Below are positions 42,937 to 53,272 of a stretch of 64,000 bases of DNA, piece by piece. A program made the position numbers and the translations under genes. The notes under the pieces are model-generated. The model saw nothing but the letters and a program-made list of their open reading frames with translations. It had not been told where the DNA came from and made no database searches. The stretch covers positions 62,001 to 126,000 of the forward strand of contig NZ_LZYB01000003.1 of NCBI RefSeq assembly GCF_001677335.1, in the 5' to 3' direction. The DNA comes from Erythrobacter dokdonensis DSW-74 (GTDB lineage: Bacteria; Pseudomonadota; Alphaproteobacteria; Sphingomonadales; Sphingomonadaceae). Each line of letters starts with the position of its first letter. Position 1 is the first letter of the stretch.

Positions 42937-42972
42937 CCGACCCGAACCACAACAGAACAGGGAAAACGAACC

Positions 42973-43056
42973 ATGCGCATGATCAGTGAAAAGGCGATTG
43001 CCTTCCTGCTTGCGGTCGCGATGAGCGGCACCGCGTTCAACACGTTCATCGTCTGA
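42973..43056 (+). CDS. 27-residue hydrophobic micropeptide
   Basis: From ATG 42973 the peptide reads MRMISEKAIAFLLAVAMSGT and ends AFNTFIV. AGGGA lies about ten bases upstream. It has a short charged N-terminus and one hydrophobic segment, with a sharp stop followed by a hairpin and a terminator, so the transcript is organised around this frame. I recall similar very short FLLA..(T/N)FNTFIV peptides in Sphingomonadales, without function. Could be a small membrane or exported peptide. Confidence 0.55.
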   Translation: MRMISEKAIAFLLAVAMSGTAFNTFIV

Positions 43057-43078
43057 GCGCTCGAGCAGAACCCCGGCG

Positions 43079-43106
43079 AAGCGCGGGCGCCCTCTCCCTC
43101 GCGCTT
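43079..43106 (+). promoter_or_regulatory. Hairpin with C/U loop after the micropeptide gene
   Basis: Perfect 7-base stem AAGCGCG...CGCGCTT around the 14-base loop GGCGCCCTCTCCCT, 23 bases after the micropeptide stop and 7 bases before the terminator stem. A C/U loop sits again in a small hairpin, the fifth in this region. Confidence 0.45.
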
Positions 43107-43113
43107 CACGACA

Positions 43114-43147
43114 GCGGCCCGGTTGCCCGATACGGCAGCCGGGCCGT
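43114..43147 (+). terminator. Terminator of the micropeptide transcript
   Basis: A long stem of CGGCCCGG-type arms with TTGCC and GGCAG inside and a CGATAC loop, followed by CTTGTTT on the plus strand. It also lies just past the 3' end of the synthetase gene on the other strand (43155), so it may serve both. Confidence 0.7.
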
Positions 43148-43154
43148 CTTGTTT

Positions 43155-44714
43155 CTAGGCCACGCCGCCCAGTCTTGCCGCTTCCTCGCGCAATTCGCTC
43201 TTGAGCAGCTTGCCGATATGGCTCCGCGGCATCTCCGCGATCGGGTGCAGCGCTGCCAGGCGCTGGGTCTTGCCGAGCCGGGCGTTGACCGCCGCCATGA
43301 TTGCCGCCGGATCGGCGGCATCCTTGAGCACCACGAAGCCGACCGGGCTTTCCCCCCATGCGCGCGACGGCACGCCGACAACCGCCACCTCGGCCACGCC
43401 CGGCTCCTTGAGCAATTCGGCCTCGAGATCGGAGGGGTAGATGTTGAACCCGCCCGAGATGATCATGTCCTTGGCGCGGCCCACCAGTTCGACGAAGCCC
43501 TCGGCATCCACGCGGCCGATATCGCCCATCCGCATCCACACCTCGCCCGTCGCCGGATCGGTCCATTGCGCCTCGGCGGTCTTGTCGGGGCGGTTCTTGT
43601 AGCCGCTCATCATGGTGAGGCTGCGGCCGACGAGGTTGCCCGGCGTGCCCGGCGGCACTTCGCGGTCTTCATCGTCCAATACCTTCAATTCGCTCCCCGG
43701 CGCGGGCCGGCCGACCGTGTGGAGCTTGCCGGGGAATTCGTGGCACGCCAGCAGGCAGACGACACCGCCTTCGGTCATCGAATATATCTCGATCAGCCCG
43801 CCCGGCATCCGCGCCAGCACTTCGCGCTTCAGTTCCGCCGGGAAAGGCGCGGAGGTGCAGTATTTGAGTTTCAGGCTCGACAGGTCGAAGTCGTCGAAGC
43901 CCGCGAAGTCCATCAACCTCTGGTACTGCACCGGCACCAGCATGGTGATGGTGGTGCGGTCGCCTTGCGCATGGGCGAGCCACTTGGCGCAATCGAACTT
44001 GCCCATTACCCGCACGCAGCCGCCCGCCAGCAGCACCGGAAGGAAGGCGACCATCGTGGTATTGGAATAGAGCGGTGTCGAGGCGAGCGAGCGTACCTCC
44101 AGCCCCGCGCCGAGATAGCTGAGCGCGGTTGCCGCGAACTGCCGCCAGCGCATCTGGTGCGAATGGACGATGCCCTTGGGGATGCCGGTGGTGCCGCTTG
44201 AATAGATGATGTTGAACGGGTCTTTCGGCTCCGGCACGAAGTCCGGCGCACGGGCACCCGGAGGGGCCATCCACTGGTCGATGCTCTCCAGCGGCACGCG
44301 GGTCAGGTCGGCCATGAAATCCGGCCCCAGCTCCGCCGCCTTGGCCGCGTCGATGAACAGATGGATCGCGCCCGAATCCTTTGCCATGCCTTCGAGCTGT
44401 TCGGGCGAGGCGCTGGTGGTGAGCGGCGCGGCCACCCCGCCGGCGCGCGCCGCCGCGAGGAACACCAGCGCATATTCGACCGTGGACGTGCCGAGGATCG
44501 CCACCGACTGCCCGCGCTTCAGCCCCGTCTCCACCAGCCGCGCCGCCAGCCGCTCGACGAGGCCGACCAGTTCGGCCCAGTAGACCTCGCGGCTATCGTC
44601 GCGCAGGGCGAGGTCATCGCCTTTGATCCGCGACCATTCCATCAGGATCTCGGGGAAGTTGCCGAAGGGTTCGGCGAGGCGGGCCATCATTACGTCGTTG
44701 GTCATGGCGCTCAT
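43155..44714 (-). CDS. AMP-binding acyl-CoA synthetase (class I adenylate-forming)
   Basis: About 519 residues from ATG 44714 (or MTNDVMMARL at 44705; neither has a good ribosome site). ATP loop NIIYSSGTTGIPKGIVHSHQ, A5 motif IYSMTEGG, A7/A8 MRMGDIGRVDAEGFVELVGR and catalytic-Lys region KSELREEAARLGG with the A10-like end. Activates a carboxylic acid as acyl-AMP and transfers it to CoA; chain length cannot be told. The Lys near RSHIGKLLKSEL may be the A10 catalytic residue. Divergent from the PIG-L gene. Confidence 0.85.
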   Translation of the reverse strand: MSAMTNDVMMARLAEPFGNFPEILMEWSRIKGDDLALRDDSREVYWAELVGLVERLAARLVETGLKRGQSVAILGTSTVEYALVFLAAARAGGVAAPLTTSASPEQLEGMAKDSGAIHLFIDAAKAAELGPDFMADLTRVPLESIDQWMAPPGARAPDFVPEPKDPFNIIYSSGTTGIPKGIVHSHQMRWRQFAATALSYLGAGLEVRSLASTPLYSNTTMVAFLPVLLAGGCVRVMGKFDCAKWLAHAQGDRTTITMLVPVQYQRLMDFAGFDDFDLSSLKLKYCTSAPFPAELKREVLARMPGGLIEIYSMTEGGVVCLLACHEFPGKLHTVGRPAPGSELKVLDDEDREVPPGTPGNLVGRSLTMMSGYKNRPDKTAEAQWTDPATGEVWMRMGDIGRVDAEGFVELVGRAKDMIISGGFNIYPSDLEAELLKEPGVAEVAVVGVPSRAWGESPVGFVVLKDAADPAAIMAAVNARLGKTQRLAALHPIAEMPRSHIGKLLKSELREEAARLGGVA

Positions 44715-44797
44715 GCATAATCGGCGGCGTGGCGCGCGCAAACAGTTTGCATCGCAGCTCCCGCAAGTGGCAGGAAGCGGCGCAAGGAGAGGGACGA

Positions 44798-45586
44798 ATG
44801 AACCGCACCGCAGGCATGATCGCGCTCACCGCGCTGACGCTCGCACCCGCGCACGGGCAAGAGACGCTCGCACCCGCGCACGGGCAAGACTCACGGGCAG
44901 AGGCGCAACGGGTGCTGGTGGTGGTCGCCCACCCCGATGACGAGCTGTTCATGGCCCCCGCAATCGCCGCACTGGCGCGGCAGGGGGCGCAGGTTACCAT
45001 CATCCACGCGACCAGCGGCGATGCGGGACCGGGTGTCTCAAGCCTTACCCCGGGGGAGGAACTGGGGCGGGTGCGCGCCATGGAGGCTTTCTGCTCGGTC
45101 AATGCCCTTGGCGCGACAAGCAGCGTGCAGTTTGATCTGGGTGACGGGACGCTCGGGCTGGACGCGCACCACCCCGGTAGTCCGGCGAGGCAGCTGGTCA
45201 GCAGACTTGGCGGTCACCTCGCGCAAGTCAGCCTCGTTCTTACCTGGGGACCGGACGGTGGCTACGGCCATGCCGACCACCGCATGGTGAGCGCGCTGGC
45301 AACGCAGGTGGTTCAGGCGATGCCCGACGCAGAGCGCCCGAGGCTGCTCTATGTCGGAATTCCCGCTGGCGGCCGCCCGCCGGTGCCCGAAATGGCGGAG
45401 TGGGCGGTGACCGATCCCGCGCTGCTGACTGAGGCCATCGCCTACACCCCCGCCGATCTCGCCGCCGCGCAGGCCGCCGCGCAGTGCCATGTCACCCAGT
45501 TCGACGAGGCCACCCGCGCCGGAATGATGCCGCTGTTCGGTGCAACGATGTGGCAGGGCAAGGTGCATTTCCGCCCTGCCTTCTGA
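44798..45586 (+). CDS. Exported PIG-L family deacetylase
   Basis: 262 residues from ATG 44798, preferred because GGAGAGG lies about seven bases upstream. A signal peptide (GMIALTALTLAPAHG) is followed by a tandem duplication of nine residues (TLAPAHGQE then TLAPAHGQD; see the DNA repeat). The zinc site of the family is intact: VVVAHPDDELFMAPAIAAL (AHPDDE), LTWGPDGGYGHADHRMV and a C-terminal YTPADLAAAQAAAQCHVTQF. PIG-L proteins remove N-acetyl groups from sugars such as GlcNAc-inositol. Substrate unknown. Confidence 0.85.
   Translation: MNRTAGMIALTALTLAPAHGQETLAPAHGQDSRAEAQRVLVVVAHPDDELFMAPAIAALARQGAQVTIIHATSGDAGPGVSSLTPGEELGRVRAMEAFCSVNALGATSSVQFDLGDGTLGLDAHHPGSPARQLVSRLGGHLAQVSLVLTWGPDGGYGHADHRMVSALATQVVQAMPDAERPRLLYVGIPAGGRPPVPEMAEWAVTDPALLTEAIAYTPADLAAAQAAAQCHVTQFDEATRAGMMPLFGATMWQGKVHFRPAF
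44837..44890 (+). repeat. 27-bp tandem duplication in the PIG-L signal region
   Basis: Two 27-base copies starting ACGCTCGCACCCGCGCAC, differing only in the last base (GAG versus GAC), lie back to back and encode TLAPAHGQE and TLAPAHGQD. Recent in-frame duplication is the likely cause; it adds nine residues at the signal peptide end. Confidence 0.9.
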
Positions 45587-45676
45587 AAGCCTCGACGAAA
45601 CGCCCGCGTCACCCGTGGAAAAGCGCCGCAAGCAGCCCTCGCATAGTTGGGTTTCGCGTCCCGACCGCCTATATGA

Positions 45677-48241
<2,565 letters not shown>

Positions 48242-48266
48242 CCGCTACAAGGACAAATCGCCGCCC

Positions 48267-49406
48267 ATGGCCCAGCAGCCGCACCGCACAGACCAGTTGC
48301 AGCACGCAAGCTTCCTGCTGATCCTTGCCGTGGTCAGCATGATGATGGCGGTGATCGTGTGGCCCTTTGCCACCGCGCTGTTGTGGGCTGCGCTGGCGGC
48401 GATCATGTTCCAGCCTCTGTACCGCTGGATGCTGAGGAAAATGCGCGGGCGGCGCAATGCGGCGGCGATCGTCTCGCTGTTGGTGATCTTCTTTGCGGTG
48501 CTTGTGCCCGGCTTGTGGCTCGGTGCGATGGTCGTGCAGGAAGCGCTGGTGCTGGTTTCGGCCCTGCAGGAGCGGCCGGTCGATCTGGCTGCGACCTTCG
48601 ATACCATATATGGCATGTTGCCAGAGGCAGCACAGGAGGCCGTCGACCGTTCGGGCTGGGCCGATGTCTCCAGCGCACAGACCAGGCTGCAGGAGCTGCT
48701 CGCCGAAAGCGCGGGCATGATTGCCAGTCAGGCGGTGTCGATCGGCAGTGGGGCGCTGGGCTTCATGCTGTCCTTCGGTGTCGGACTATACGTCATGTTC
48801 TTCCTGCTGCGCGATGGCGAGCGGATCGGGCGCACGCTGCTCAACACCGTGCCGGTCGAGCGTTCGGTATCCGAACGGCTGGCCGAACGCTTCCTTGGCA
48901 TCGTGCGCGCGACGATCAAGGGGTCGGGCGTGGTCGGCCTCGTTCAGGGGGCAATGGGCGCCGTCACCTTCTTCCTCGTCGGGCTCGAATCCGCGCTGCT
49001 GTTCGGCGTGCTGATGACGATTTTCGCGCTGGTGCCGGTAATCGGCGCGGGCGCGGTTTATGTGCCGGTCGGACTGTGGCTGCTGGTGACCGGCGCGGTC
49101 TGGCAGGGCGTGTTCGTGCTGGCTTTCGGCTTCATCGTCATCTCCTCGGCCGACAATGTGCTACGCCCGATCCTGGTCGGCCGCGATACGGGTATCCCCG
49201 ACTGGATCATCCTGGTGACGACGCTAGGCGGCATCAGCTTCCTCGGCTTTTCCGGGATCGTGCTGGGGCCGCTGGTGGCCGGGCTGTTCCTCGCGAGCTG
49301 GTCGATCCTGCAGGAATATCGCGACGAGGATGCGCGGGCGAGCGAGGTGGCCCCGATTGCGGTCGATGCCTCGGGCCGGGTGCCCGATGCCGACGCGGCG
49401 GACTAG
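48267..49406 (+). CDS. AI-2E family transporter
   Basis: 379 residues from ATG 48267. About eight membrane spans with the family features: N-terminal LLILAVVSMMMAVIVWPFAT, an extracytoplasmic helical domain (residues 90-160), VGLYVMFFLLRDGERIG, the long PVIGAGAVYVPVGLWLLVTG and DNVLRPILVGRDTGIP. Members export AI-2 or sodium/other small solutes; substrate cannot be told. It follows gyrB by 25 bases and precedes the M50 gene by six. Confidence 0.9.
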   Translation: MAQQPHRTDQLQHASFLLILAVVSMMMAVIVWPFATALLWAALAAIMFQPLYRWMLRKMRGRRNAAAIVSLLVIFFAVLVPGLWLGAMVVQEALVLVSALQERPVDLAATFDTIYGMLPEAAQEAVDRSGWADVSSAQTRLQELLAESAGMIASQAVSIGSGALGFMLSFGVGLYVMFFLLRDGERIGRTLLNTVPVERSVSERLAERFLGIVRATIKGSGVVGLVQGAMGAVTFFLVGLESALLFGVLMTIFALVPVIGAGAVYVPVGLWLLVTGAVWQGVFVLAFGFIVISSADNVLRPILVGRDTGIPDWIILVTTLGGISFLGFSGIVLGPLVAGLFLASWSILQEYRDEDARASEVAPIAVDASGRVPDADAAD

Positions 49407-49412
49407 ACCGCG

Positions 49413-50189
49413 ATGCAGTCGCTGACCCGCCCGGGCAGTCAGGCCGAACAGGCCGGACGGCTGGTGCTGGCGGGGCTGGTGGTGGTGCTGTTGCCTGCTC
49501 TGCCTTTCGGCAATTACCTGATCTATCCCTTCGTCATCCTCACCACCTGGTTCCACGAGATGGGCCACGGGCTGAGCGCGCTGGCGATGGGGCAGGAGTT
49601 CCACCAGCTGATGATCTTTGCCAGCGGATCGGGGGTGGCGGAAAGCCGCGTTGCTCCTGATGCGGGCGGGCTGACCTTTGCCGCCATTGCTGCCGGAGGG
49701 CCACTGGCACCTTGCCTTGCGGGCGCGCTGCTGATCATCGCCAGCGCTCACCCCCGTCTGTGGCGACCGGTATTGTGGGGGGTGGCGGGTGCGATCATCG
49801 CCAGCGTCATCATCTGGGTGCGCTCGGCGGTCGGCTTTGCCGTATTGCCACTAGTCGCCGCCTGCCTTGCACTGGTCGCCTGGCGGGCCGGCCCGGCGCT
49901 CACCCGCTTCACCCTGCAATTCCTCGGCGTGCTGGCGGCGATGAGCATGCTGCGTGATTTCCACTATCTCTTTACCGAGAACGCCGTGATTGGCGGTCGC
50001 GAGGTTCTGTCCGACACCGGCCAGATCGCTGCCGTGACAGGCCTGCCGCACTGGCTCTGGGCGGCACTCATCCTTGCCCTGTCGGCGGCAATGGTGGGCG
50101 GGGCGCTCAAATATGCGCTGGCCGAAAAGCGCCTGCGCCCTCCACGGGGAAAGCCGCCCGCCAACGTGCTGCAGTTCCGCCGCGATTAG
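49413..50189 (+). CDS. M50-like membrane metalloprotease
   Basis: 258 residues with about seven hydrophobic spans. The zinc site HEMGHGLSALAMG sits in the second span and ASGSGVAES is near the next loop. The second metal motif is represented by MLRDFHYLFTEN, with an Asp in the right setting. It belongs to the M50B-like group that resembles site-2 proteases or small-gene sporulation-type proteases. Stop codon is 54 bases before the NTF2 gene. Substrate unknown. Confidence 0.75.
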   Translation: MQSLTRPGSQAEQAGRLVLAGLVVVLLPALPFGNYLIYPFVILTTWFHEMGHGLSALAMGQEFHQLMIFASGSGVAESRVAPDAGGLTFAAIAAGGPLAPCLAGALLIIASAHPRLWRPVLWGVAGAIIASVIIWVRSAVGFAVLPLVAACLALVAWRAGPALTRFTLQFLGVLAAMSMLRDFHYLFTENAVIGGREVLSDTGQIAAVTGLPHWLWAALILALSAAMVGGALKYALAEKRLRPPRGKPPANVLQFRRD

Positions 50190-50243
50190 GCTGCGCGCTT
50201 GTGGGAGTGTCGGTGCGGTCCGATCCTCGTTACTATCTCGCCC

Positions 50244-50756
50244 ATGGATAATCACGAAGTTGTCAACCGGCTCGCCATTGCCGAAACCCTTGCGCTTTAT
50301 TGCCGGGCGATCGACCGCTGCGACGCTGCCCTGTTGGCCGAGGTTTTCACCCCTGATTCGCGGATCGATTACGGTGACGGCGCAAAGCCCCCGGCCGAAA
50401 CCATCTCCGGACTGATGGCGGGCCTCGGCGCGATGCGACTGACGCAGCACAATATTGCGAACACGGTGATCCGCTTTACCGGCGATGCGCGCGCCAAGGC
50501 CGAAACCAATTGCGTCGCGCTGCACATCATCCCGGGCCCCGACGGCGAGACTGAGCTTGTCGTCGGCGGGCGCTATCTTGACCGGCTGGTCAAGCGTGAA
50601 GGGCGCTGGCGCATTGCCGAGCGGCTTTATGTAATGGACTGGAACCGCTCGCAGCCGGCGACGATGCAGCTTGCGGGCGGGTTGTTCGATGGCCTGCTGC
50701 GCCGCGGCGCGCGGGGGAGCGATGATCCCTCGACAGCGTGGTGGGACGAGGCCTAG
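50244..50756 (+). CDS. NTF2/SnoaL-like protein
   Basis: 170 residues from ATG 50244 (MDNHEVVNRLAIAETLALYC). The SnoaL_4 pattern is visible: NRLAIAETLALYCRAIDRCD, FTPDSRIDYGDG, TQHNIANTVIRFTGDARAKA and GGRYLDRLVKREGRWRIAER. Such domains act as dehydratases, isomerases or ligand binders; no catalytic set is clear. No signal peptide. Convergent with the TetR gene seven bases later. Confidence 0.8.
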   Translation: MDNHEVVNRLAIAETLALYCRAIDRCDAALLAEVFTPDSRIDYGDGAKPPAETISGLMAGLGAMRLTQHNIANTVIRFTGDARAKAETNCVALHIIPGPDGETELVVGGRYLDRLVKREGRWRIAERLYVMDWNRSQPATMQLAGGLFDGLLRRGARGSDDPSTAWWDEA

Positions 50757-50763
50757 CCCGCCT

Positions 50764-51405
50764 TCAGGACGATGCGATCTTGAGCGTATTCACGCCCGAG
50801 GAATCCGCACCTGCTTCACCCGACAGGCCGATGAACATGGTATCGACGATCCGTGCCAGCTTCTCTTCGGTCAGCTTGTCGCCGAGATAGATCAGCGCAT
50901 CGGGCAGGGTGTAGTTCGAAATCATCTGGTTGATCAGGGACAGCGCCTCGTCGATCTCCAGCCCTGCAAAGAACCCCTCCGCCTGCGCCTCGGCGATCAG
51001 TTCGCACAGGTAGTGATCGGCAAGGTCGACATAGCTGCGCACCTTTTCGAAATTGGCCGCACCCATTTCGCACAGAATGGTGAAATGTTCCGGGTCCTCG
51101 CGGAAGCGCCCCTGCGAGATGACGAAGCGGCGCCGGAAGAATTCGTACATCTTGCGCTGCGGCGGCAGGGCGCTGCCCAGCACCTCCTCCATGACCGCCA
51201 GATGCGGCGCGAGCCAGAGCTGGGCGACCGCATCGAACAGATCGTCGTAATCGGCGAAAAGCGCCTCGAACCGGGCACGGGTCAGGCCGCTTTCGGCCAT
51301 GGCTACGGTCCACGGGATCTCCGAGCCGCGCTCCTTGACGAGGTCGAGGACGTGGCGCGCGACACGTTCGCGCTCGGCTTCACGGGCCGTTTCGGTCAGT
51401 GGCAT
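50764..51405 (-). CDS. TetR/AcrR-family transcriptional regulator
   Basis: 213 residues from ATG 51405 (MPLTETAREAERERVARHVL), with GGGAGG ten bases upstream. A longer frame runs to 52023 in the shadow of the DUF1295 gene and is rejected. The DNA-binding helices are VARHVLDLVKERGSEIPW, TVAMAESGLTRARFEALFAD. The C-terminal ligand domain is helical (LADHYLCELIAEAQAEGF). Target unknown; the DUF1295 and acyltransferase genes lie directly upstream on the same strand. Confidence 0.75.
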   Translation of the reverse strand: MPLTETAREAERERVARHVLDLVKERGSEIPWTVAMAESGLTRARFEALFADYDDLFDAVAQLWLAPHLAVMEEVLGSALPPQRKMYEFFRRRFVISQGRFREDPEHFTILCEMGAANFEKVRSYVDLADHYLCELIAEAQAEGFFAGLEIDEALSLINQMISNYTLPDALIYLGDKLTEEKLARIVDTMFIGLSGEAGADSSGVNTLKIASS

Positions 51406-51532
51406 GTCGCTCGAACCTCCCAGGTTGCGAGCCAACATAGGCCAAGCGGACGCGGGCTTAAAGAGCCGCTCGTCGATTTTTGTGCGACGCAACAAGGGAA
51501 AGGTCATGACGGATTGACGGTTTGCACCCGCA

Positions 51533-52330
51533 TCAGTTCCGCGGGGGCCAGGGGAAAAACGCTGAAGTGCGGCGCTTGTAATCGGCGTATTTGTCGCCCT
51601 TGGACTTGTCCAATCCCTTTTCCAGCAGCGCCGCGCCCGACCATTTGGTGAGCGTGAAGCTGAGGAATATCGGCCCGATGACCGTCGCCGCGGCATATTC
51701 CCACCCGGCCGCTGCGCAGGCCAGCCAGATGCCCCACCACGCGGCGAAATCGCCAAAATAATTGGGGTGGCGGGTGTAGCGCCACAGTCCGGTGTCGAGG
51801 ACCTTGCCTTCGTTCGCCGGATCGGCCTTGAACCGGGCAAGCTGCCAGTCGCCCACCCATTCGAAGAATACGCCGACGCTCCACACGGCAAAGCCCGCCC
51901 ATGCCAGCGGCGGGATAGGCGCGGGCGCGCCGCTGGCGAGGATGCCGACCTGCGCCGGGCTCGACACCATGAACAGCAGCACCGCCTGCAGCAGCCAGAC
52001 CTTGGTGAGCGCCGCGCTGGCAAAGCGGCCCTCGGCGCGCGCCTTCTTCAGGATCAGGGCATAACGCTTGTCCTCGCCGTGCTTGCGCCAGCGCCGGAAC
52101 AGGTAGATGCCGAGCCGAAAGCCCCAGGCGGTGGTCATCAGCATGATCAGCGTGGCAAGGTCGCCCGGCCCGCCGCCGACATGCAGCCAGCTCGCCAGCG
52201 CGAGAATGCCCATGCCCGCCCCCCAGAAGGCGTCGATGAAGCTCACGTCATTGATGCGGACGGAAATCGCCCATTGCGCCAGCACCAGCACGATCAGGAT
52301 GGCGGCATTCACCGCCAGCAGTTCAAACAT
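51533..52330 (-). CDS. DUF1295 / steroid 5-alpha-reductase-like membrane enzyme
   Basis: 265 residues with about six spans. DUF1295 hallmarks: FIDAFWGAGMGILALASW, AWGFRLGIYLFRRWRKHGED, and the active-site-like TGLWRYTRHPNYFGDFAAWW near the C-terminus, then EKGLDKSKGDKYADYKRRTS. This fold includes NADPH-dependent sterol and enone reductases and isoprenylcysteine methyltransferases. Substrate unknown. Overlaps the acyltransferase gene by eight bases, suggesting a lipid-related operon. Confidence 0.85.
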   Translation of the reverse strand: MFELLAVNAAILIVLVLAQWAISVRINDVSFIDAFWGAGMGILALASWLHVGGGPGDLATLIMLMTTAWGFRLGIYLFRRWRKHGEDKRYALILKKARAEGRFASAALTKVWLLQAVLLFMVSSPAQVGILASGAPAPIPPLAWAGFAVWSVGVFFEWVGDWQLARFKADPANEGKVLDTGLWRYTRHPNYFGDFAAWWGIWLACAAAGWEYAAATVIGPIFLSFTLTKWSGAALLEKGLDKSKGDKYADYKRRTSAFFPWPPRN

Positions 52331-52979
52331 CGTTCTTGCCGGCGATGATGTCGCGCGCCTGCTGTTCGAGCACCATGTAGCGATCGAGATCAGGGATCTT
52401 GGAGCGGAACCAATCGGCGATCTTGAGCAGGTCCTCGCCGTAATTGCCGGTCGGCATCATTGGCGGGCTGAACCCGATCGTGCGCTTGGCGTTGTCGGCG
52501 TAGGCCAGAACGATGGGCACACCCGCCGCGCGGGCGATATTGTAAAAGCCCGATTTCCACTTGCCATCCGAAGAGCGCGTACCTTCAGCCGCAATGACGA
52601 GGTTCAGTTCGCTGCGCCGGTCGAATTCCACCTTCATCTGCTCGACCGTGTTGGCTTTCTTCGTGCGGTCGACCGAGATGCCGCCCATGTCGAGCATGAA
52701 GTTCTTCATCATGCCCTGAAACAGCGTGTGCTTGCCCATGAAGTTGGGCTGCACCTTTTCCTGCTTGGTGGCCCCTGCGAAGAACACGAAGTCCCAGTTG
52801 GACGTGTGCGGCGCACCGGCAATCACACACTTCTTCACGCCTTCGGGAAACCGTTCGACGATCTTCCAGCCGCGCTGCCAATAGAAAAACAGGATGATCC
52901 GGTTCACGATGCGCGACAGCAGCGTGACGTTACGGGTTTCGTTGTGTTTCAAGCGTTGATCCCTCTCTCGCTCATACAT
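52323..52979 (-). CDS. 1-acylglycerol-3-phosphate acyltransferase-like (PlsC family)
   Basis: 218 residues from ATG 52979 with GAGG four bases upstream. PlsC motifs: AGAPHTSNWDFVFFA (HX4D), then a basic FVFF..KxxL-type stretch, GGISVDRTKKANTVEQM and AAEGTRSSDGKW (EGTRS). A short N-terminal membrane segment (LLSRIVNRIILFFYWQ) anchors it. Transfers acyl groups to a lyso-phospholipid or other lipid. Coupled to the DUF1295 gene downstream. Confidence 0.85.
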   Translation of the reverse strand: MYERERDQRLKHNETRNVTLLSRIVNRIILFFYWQRGWKIVERFPEGVKKCVIAGAPHTSNWDFVFFAGATKQEKVQPNFMGKHTLFQGMMKNFMLDMGGISVDRTKKANTVEQMKVEFDRRSELNLVIAAEGTRSSDGKWKSGFYNIARAAGVPIVLAYADNAKRTIGFSPPMMPTGNYGEDLLKIADWFRSKIPDLDRYMVLEQQARDIIAGKNDV

Positions 52980-53022
52980 CTGCCCTCAACCGGGGGAGTT
53001 ACGCAAGGGAAAGCGTGGGGGA

Positions 53023-53262
53023 TTAATGCAAGTCCTCGAAGTCTCTACGCGCTTCCTGCCATGCCTCCCAGACGTTCTCGGGGTCGATGTCCAAGTAACC
53101 ACGCTCCTTGATTACCTCGAGATGCTGCTCACGTGTCGCCGCGATCACCTCGGAAGTGTCCCGGATTTCGATCACCTCGGCCTCGGTGAGTGGCGAGCCC
53201 TTCTCCCGCTCCTTATTGAGCAAGACGGCAACGAGTGCAGGCACGAACACCAAATCGACCAT
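53023..53262 (-). CDS. 79-residue hypothetical protein next to mccB
   Basis: From ATG 53262 with GAGG ten bases upstream: MVDLVFVPALVAVLLNKERE, then KGSPLTEAEVIEIRDTSEVI and DPENVWEAWQEARRDFED. A weakly hydrophobic N-terminus and an acidic helical remainder. Only ten bases separate it from the mccB stop, so it is probably in that transcript. No recognised family; the frame extending to 53493 is a shadow of mccB. Confidence 0.55.
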   Translation of the reverse strand: MVDLVFVPALVAVLLNKEREKGSPLTEAEVIEIRDTSEVIAATREQHLEVIKERGYLDIDPENVWEAWQEARRDFEDLH

Positions 53263-53272
53263 TGAGAATTCC

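Larger units (their letters stand above)
42389..42972. other. 584-bp region without protein genes; terminator, promoter-like module and hairpins
   Basis: Contains in order the urcA terminator (42416-42443), promoter-like module copy 2 (42467-42508), three hairpins with C/U-rich loops (42550-42777), an AT-rich block at 42835-42895 that may be a promoter, and a fourth hairpin (42900-42936) just before the micropeptide gene. Long frames on both strands lack coding signals. Confidence 0.5.
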
